A stretch of DNA of 8,160 nucleotides, from assembly GCA_934090775.1 (NCBI GenBank), contig CAKOKF010000051.1, positions 1 through 8,160 of the forward strand, read 5' to 3'. The position numbers and the translations under genes are program-made. The notes under the pieces are model-generated. The model ran no database searches and was not told where the DNA came from. It saw only the letters and a program-made list of their open reading frames with translations. Position 1 is the first letter of the stretch. Each line of letters opens with the position of its first letter. Shown piece after piece: positions 5,116 through 8,160 of the stretch. This stretch comes from an uncultured Bacilli bacterium. GTDB taxonomy: Bacteria > Bacillota_I > Bacilli_A > RF39 > UBA660.

Positions 5116-6693
5116 ATGGATAAAGATATAAATGATATGAATATAAAAAAATTTGAAAATCAAAATGATATTACAAATATAGAACCGTTAAATGCAAACA
5201 ATAACGAAGCATGCAATAACTATAGATCAAATAGCGAAATTAAGCTTAACGATGAAAAAATAGATTCTAATATTAAACATATTGAAATCAATTTAGAAGA
5301 TAAAATTTCTAATATTGATGCTGCAAACATTGGTTTGCCTGTTTTAGAAAAAGAAGATATTAGTAATGTTAATTTAAAAGATAATAAGTCTAATGACCAA
5401 CAAGCCATTCGTTACAAAGAATCTCCTAATTTTACATTGAAAGAAACCATCGCTATGATTATATTGACTGGTATTGTTTGTACAATTGCTAGTGGAACAA
5501 TAGTTAATCATAAATATAGTACTAATAATGGTACTCCATACACCACTCTCTTAAAGGATGAAAACATTCAAGAATTTTTAGATGTTTATGCTACTTTAAA
5601 CGACAGTTATTACGAAAATATTGATAAAAAAGCTGCTATTGACGGAGCTATATCCGGACTTATGAGTGGTGCTGGTGACAATTATACTTCCTTTTTGGAT
5701 AAGGAAAATGCTGATCTATTAAGTAATTCTCTAAATGGAAAATATGAAGGGATAGGCATAGCTATTAATGGCAATGAACCTGGGTTAATTGAAAAAGTTT
5801 ACGTAAACACCCCTGCACAAGAAGCAGGGCTTGAAAAAGGTGATAAAATAATTGCCATTAACGGGGAAAGTATTGAAGGCAAAAATAGTAGTGATATTGC
5901 CAAACTAATTAAGGAAAGTTCTAATAAGAAAGCTAAATTAACAATATCGCGTAATGATAATTCTTTCGATGTTGAAGTAGCCATAAAATCCTTAGCAACT
6001 CCTGTAATTGATTATAAGATTTTAGAAGGCAACGATAAAAAAGTGGGTTATTTATCTATTTCTTCATTTAGTGATACTTTAGCAACTCAAGTTGAAAATG
6101 CTCTTGGTGAATTAGAAGAATCTAACATTGAATCCCTAATAATAGATTTAAGAAATAATGGTGGTGGATTATTAACTGCTGCTAAAGATACTGCTTCACT
6201 TTTCCTAGAAAAAGGTAAAGTTATTTATGGTTTAGAAGGTAATGAAAAAAACGAAAAAACCAAAATTTATTATGATGAAACCACAACTTTTAGAAATTAT
6301 CCAATAGTAGTATTAGTTAACGGTGCTACAGCCTCAGCAAGCGAAATTTTAGCCGCAGCTTTAAAAGAATCTTATGGGGCAACAATAGTTGGTACGACAA
6401 CATATGGAAAAGGTAAAGTACAACAAACAAAAAAACTTAGCGATGGTTCTTTAGTAAAATATACTACTTTTCGTTGGCTAACTCCCGATAATGAATGCAT
6501 TGATGAATACGGAATAAGTCCGGATTATGGCATTGAAATAGAATATCAGTATGACGATGAAAAAAATATAACTGGCTATACTGATACTCAACTAGCCAAA
6601 GCGAGAAGTATTTTGGGGCTTCCTGAGTACGATGTTCCTCAAAATGAATTAACTAATGATTTAGAAAATAATAATTTATCTAATGGTGACTAA
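5116..6693 (+). CDS. S41 family C-terminal processing protease (CtpA/CtpB type) with PDZ domain
   Basis: A 525-residue serine protease anchored in the membrane and acting outside the cell. Residues 1-107 are a hydrophilic, Asn/Asp/Glu/Lys-rich region predicted to be cytoplasmic and disordered; 108-130 is the membrane helix; about 150-205 is the S41 N-terminal helical part; about 208-292 is a PDZ domain (GIGIAING, PAQEAGLEKGDKIIAINGE); about 300-475 is the catalytic core with LIIDLRNNGGGLL (341-353), VNGATASASEI (401-411) and GKGKVQ (431-436). By comparison with Bacillus CtpB, whose Ser/Lys/Gln triad has the same spacing, the triad here is Ser407, Lys432, Gln436, so it should be active. CtpA and CtpB cannot be told apart from this sequence. 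No better in-frame start lies near the helix, so the long tail looks real. It appears to be a single-gene unit; no convincing terminator follows. Confidence 0.93.
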   Translation: MDKDINDMNIKKFENQNDITNIEPLNANNNEACNNYRSNSEIKLNDEKIDSNIKHIEINLEDKISNIDAANIGLPVLEKEDISNVNLKDNKSNDQQAIRYKESPNFTLKETIAMIILTGIVCTIASGTIVNHKYSTNNGTPYTTLLKDENIQEFLDVYATLNDSYYENIDKKAAIDGAISGLMSGAGDNYTSFLDKENADLLSNSLNGKYEGIGIAINGNEPGLIEKVYVNTPAQEAGLEKGDKIIAINGESIEGKNSSDIAKLIKESSNKKAKLTISRNDNSFDVEVAIKSLATPVIDYKILEGNDKKVGYLSISSFSDTLATQVENALGELEESNIESLIIDLRNNGGGLLTAAKDTASLFLEKGKVIYGLEGNEKNEKTKIYYDETTTFRNYPIVVLVNGATASASEILAAALKESYGATIVGTTTYGKGKVQQTKKLSDGSLVKYTTFRWLTPDNECIDEYGISPDYGIEIEYQYDDEKNITGYTDTQLAKARSILGLPEYDVPQNELTNDLENNNLSNGD

Positions 6694-6886
6694 AAAAGTA
6701 TAATTTATTCGCATATAATTCATTATTTACTTTCAATAGATCCTACTGGCTAACTTTGCTAGTATTACAAATAATTAAAAGTTAACAAAAATAGTAAATA
6801 ATTGCGTTTATTTAATGTTTCACAATTCTATTTATTATATTAAAACGACAAAAAAATGTCTAATGGTTAAGAATTTGTAATTTTGC

Positions 6887-6915
6887 TTAATTTTATCTCT
6901 TTAATGCGTTATAAT
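6887..6915 (+). promoter_or_regulatory. Promoter of the DUF402 phosphatase gene
   Basis: A perfect TATAAT lies at 6910-6915; the hexamer 17 bases upstream (6887-6892, TTAATT) is weak, while a better TTGCTT (6883-6888) is 21 bases away. Transcription near 6922 would exclude the in-frame ATG at 6883 and supports translation from 6937. Confidence 0.5.
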
Positions 6916-6936
6916 AAGAATGAGAGAGAAATTTTT

Positions 6937-7476
6937 ATGAATAAAACAAAATTAAATGTTGGCGAAAGATTAATTATTCATTGTTATAAGCATGATGGAA
7001 CTTTGCATCGCACTTGGGATGAAGCAACCATATTATTTGAAGATGATGAAAAACTAGTTTGTGCAAATAATCAAACTGTCGTTACTGAAAATGATGGACA
7101 TAGTCATAGAACTAACGAACCTGCAATACTATTTTTTTATAAAAAACATTGGTTTAATGTTATTGGACAATTAAAACCATATGGTTTATTTTATTATTGC
7201 AACATTGCAAGTCCATACGTAATTGATGATAATATAATAAAATATATTGATTATGATTTAGATTTGCGTGTTTTTCCAGATGGAGGATATCGAATTTTGG
7301 ATTGCAACGAATATAATTATCATAAAAAAATAATGCATTATAGTGATGAAATAGATAATATTTTAAAAAAGGAATTAAGTTATTTAATTTTTTTAAAAAA
7401 ACAAAACCGAGGTCCTTTTGGTCCTAATGTTATTAACAAATACTATGAAGCATATAAAGAACTTCTAAATTCATAG
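6937..7476 (+). CDS. DUF402 nucleoside tri-/diphosphate phosphatase (YgaC/Ntdp family)
   Basis: A 179-residue cytoplasmic enzyme that removes phosphate from nucleoside tri- and diphosphates with a divalent metal. Members from Bacillus (YgaC) and Staphylococcus are about 176-180 residues, and the match runs end to end: YKHDGTLHRTW (17-27), TVVTENDG (47-54), YYCNIASP (86-93), KYIDYDLDLRVFPDG (102-116), and RGPFGP (158-163). The residues annotated in the family as general acid and metal ligands are present one position earlier than in the Staphylococcus protein: Arg25, Asn89, Asp105, Asp107, Asp109, Asp122, Glu125. I start at 6937 because GAGAGAG (6922-6928) lies eight bases upstream and the family begins here; an ATG at 6883 would add 18 residues and lie upstream of the -10 element. 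A terminator follows at 7488. Confidence 0.94.
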   Translation: MNKTKLNVGERLIIHCYKHDGTLHRTWDEATILFEDDEKLVCANNQTVVTENDGHSHRTNEPAILFFYKKHWFNVIGQLKPYGLFYYCNIASPYVIDDNIIKYIDYDLDLRVFPDGGYRILDCNEYNYHKKIMHYSDEIDNILKKELSYLIFLKKQNRGPFGPNVINKYYEAYKELLNS

Positions 7477-7487
7477 TGCGAGAAAAT

Positions 7488-7516
7488 AAATTTCATAAAT
7501 ATTGGAATTTTTTTTT
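7488..7516 (+). terminator. Terminator of the DUF402 gene
   Basis: AAATTTC (7488-7494) pairs with GGAATTT (7504-7510) with one G-U pair around a 9-base loop, running into nine T (7508-7516). It starts 11 bases after the stop codon. Confidence 0.7.
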
Positions 7517-7899
7517 TACTAAAAAATTTTAAAACTAAACTTCAAATGCACTGTAATTTAATTCTTTAATTTAGTACTAAGTGTAACAGCTTATATTTAA
7601 TATTGCCTCTATTAACCAATATTTAAATTTTTGCTTTTAAATATATTATGGCCAGTCAAACTTAGCTATTTTATAATTTTATTTATGTACTTTTAATTTT
7701 TAAAAATAAAATATAATTTTTATAAACATTTAGATAATTATTTTTAATATAAAATAAATATGCAAGCTCAAAAAATTAATATAGATAATAGTTTAATAAT
7801 ACCAAAAACTTTACTATCAATTAACCAAAAGACTAGATTTTTCTTAATTATTGTTTAAAATAATAAAAATTAATCAAAAACGGGAAAAAATTCAATTTT
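7517..7899. other. Gene-free AT-rich spacer before the rRNA promoters
   Basis: I see no supported gene or structured RNA. A 32-codon open frame from an ATG at 7760 to a stop at 7858 has no ribosome-binding site and no recognisable protein. The right end (about 7861-7899) is rich in A and T tracts directly upstream of the first rRNA promoter and could act as an UP element, the AT-rich contact site for the RNA polymerase alpha subunit. Confidence 0.5.
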
Positions 7900-7903
7900 T
7901 TGC

Positions 7904-7932
7904 TTGCTTTTTATTGTACGTTGGTATATACT
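7904..7932 (+). promoter_or_regulatory. rRNA operon promoter P1
   Basis: TTGCTT (7904-7909) and TATACT (7927-7932) with a 17-base spacer; the first base of initiation would be G at 7939. TTGCTT also occurs four bases earlier (7900-7905), so the -35 is doubled. The upstream DNA is A/T-tract rich. Position, about 220 bases before 16S, and a second promoter with the same hexamers downstream support the call. Confidence 0.75.
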
Positions 7933-7939
7933 GAAAAAG

Positions 7940-7969
7940 AACTGCAAAAGAGAAGTAAATTTAGCAGTT
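7940..7969 (+). other. Hairpin at the start of the P1 transcript
   Basis: AACTGC (7940-7945) pairs perfectly with GCAGTT (7964-7969) across an 18-base loop; three more pairs form if one A is bulged. It begins right at the expected P1 start, so it would cap the 5' end of the long rRNA leader. Its role is unknown. Confidence 0.4.
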
Positions 7970-8019
7970 TGACTTAATTAGGTTTGAGAAAAAAAGTTAA
8001 AAAAAAATAAAAAAAACAA

Positions 8020-8047
8020 TTGCTTTTTTGAAAAAACCTGGTATACT
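8020..8047 (+). promoter_or_regulatory. rRNA operon promoter P2 (extended -10)
   Basis: TTGCTT (8020-8025) and TATACT (8042-8047), spacer 16, with TG at 8039-8040 forming an extended -10. A long A-rich block (7988-8017) directly upstream is a good UP-element candidate. It repeats both hexamers of P1, with the two -10 elements 115 bases apart, the tandem layout typical of Firmicutes rRNA operons. Initiation would fall near 8053. Confidence 0.8.
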
Positions 8048-8093
8048 ATTAAGTACATGAGCCAAAAAAAGGTTGATGTATAAGAAAGTTAAA

Positions 8094-8108
8094 TGATCTT
8101 TGAAAACT
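8094..8108 (+). promoter_or_regulatory. boxA antitermination element of the rRNA leader
   Basis: TGATCTTTGAAAACT closely matches the Firmicutes rRNA boxA (TGTTCTTTGAAAACT), bound as RNA by the NusB-S10 (NusE) complex so that polymerase can read through the rRNA genes without premature Rho-dependent stops. It lies about 55 bases before the inferred 16S start. Confidence 0.8.
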
Positions 8109-8149
8109 AAGTAAAAAAGTCAATTTGAGTAGCTTAGGACAAACTTATT

Positions 8150-8160
8150 TTTTATGAGAG
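8150..8160 (+). rRNA. 16S ribosomal RNA, 5' end (partial, cut by the window edge)
   Basis: The last bases TTTTATGAGAG fit the conserved 5' end of 16S rRNA (normally continuing into TTTGATCCTGGCTCAG). Aligned to E. coli numbering, the final G is position 11, placing the mature 5' end near 8150. Eleven bases alone prove nothing; the call depends on the tandem promoters and boxA just upstream, which are typical only of rRNA operons. The exact processing site is not visible. Confidence 0.8.

Noticed and set aside
5220..5984. Two minus-strand open frames (5220-5408 and 5799-5984) inside the protease gene
   Set aside because: Both are antisense to the protease tail and PDZ domain, and lack a start signal and a recognisable product.
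6741..6814. Hairpins after the protease gene (ACTGGC/GCTAGT at 6745-6764 and TAAATAA/TTATTTA at 6795-6814) as terminators
   Set aside because: Neither is followed by a T run, so I did not call a terminator; the end of the protease transcript remains unclear.
6847..6860. GACA/TGTC inverted repeat with a 6-base A spacer upstream of the DUF402 promoter, as a repressor site
   Set aside because: Four-base arms are too short to support a site without further copies, and it does not match the Firmicutes LexA box.
6883..6936. Longer form of the DUF402 protein starting at 6883
   Set aside because: A perfect TATAAT lies inside this stretch, and the family match and GAGAGAG signal both favour the start at 6937.
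7760..7858. Possible 32-residue small protein between the DUF402 gene and the rRNA promoters
   Set aside because: It has no ribosome-binding site and no promoter, and open frames this short are expected by chance in such DNA.
1..8160. Use of the Mycoplasma-type genetic code (TGA as Trp), considered because of the very low GC
   Set aside because: Tryptophans in the conserved motifs are encoded by TGG and all full-length genes read without TGA as a sense codon.

Overview
The window is an AT-rich (by eye roughly three-quarters A+T) stretch of chromosome from a Gram-positive-type bacterium using the standard bacterial code: Trp is encoded by TGG, and TGA is not needed as a sense codon in any gene. 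The gene set is that of a low-GC Firmicute: the membrane diadenylate cyclase CdaA with its regulator CdaR/YbbR, a DUF378 protein, a lipobox lipoprotein, a CtpA/CtpB-type S41 protease, a YgaC-type DUF402 phosphatase, and a Firmicutes-style rRNA leader with a boxA. Very low GC with the standard code suggests an uncultivated, possibly host-associated Bacilli or Erysipelotrichia-like lineage; that placement is inference.

Layout. Bases 34-70 hold an intrinsic terminator, probably for a plus-strand gene that ends before the window. cdaA (313-1146) and cdaR (1139-2542) overlap by 8 bp and form a c-di-AMP operon. It is closed by a long bidirectional terminator (2552-2608) shared with a convergent small membrane-protein gene (DUF378, 2656-2871, minus strand). 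Divergent from that gene is a lipoprotein gene (2964-3956; LolA/GerS-like N-terminal part, DUF4367-like C-terminal part) with its own terminator. Next come a single-pass membrane protein with a probable thioredoxin-like outer domain lacking the CXXC pair (4272-4778), an S41 C-terminal processing protease with a PDZ domain and a long cytoplasmic tail (5116-6693), and a DUF402 nucleoside tri-/diphosphate phosphatase (6937-7476). A gap of about 370 bases without a gene follows. The window then ends in a ribosomal RNA control region: tandem promoters near 7904-7932 and 8020-8047, a boxA at 8094-8108, and what appear to be the first 11 bases of 16S rRNA at the right edge.

How it fits together. CdaA makes c-di-AMP at the membrane and CdaR modulates it from outside; the usual third gene, glmM, is not present. 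The lipoprotein, the thioredoxin-like protein and the protease would all act at the outer face of the membrane, but each appears to have its own promoter, so they are neighbours rather than an operon. The DUF402 enzyme is a cytoplasmic housekeeping phosphatase.

I found no mobile element, CRISPR array, tRNA or defence system. The window looks like ordinary core chromosome. The most interesting points are translation-start signals of the GTGAT type (pairing with the extreme 3' tail of 16S rRNA), a DGG variant of the CdaA DGA motif, the protease's cytoplasmic tail, and an attenuator-like leader before the 4272 gene.
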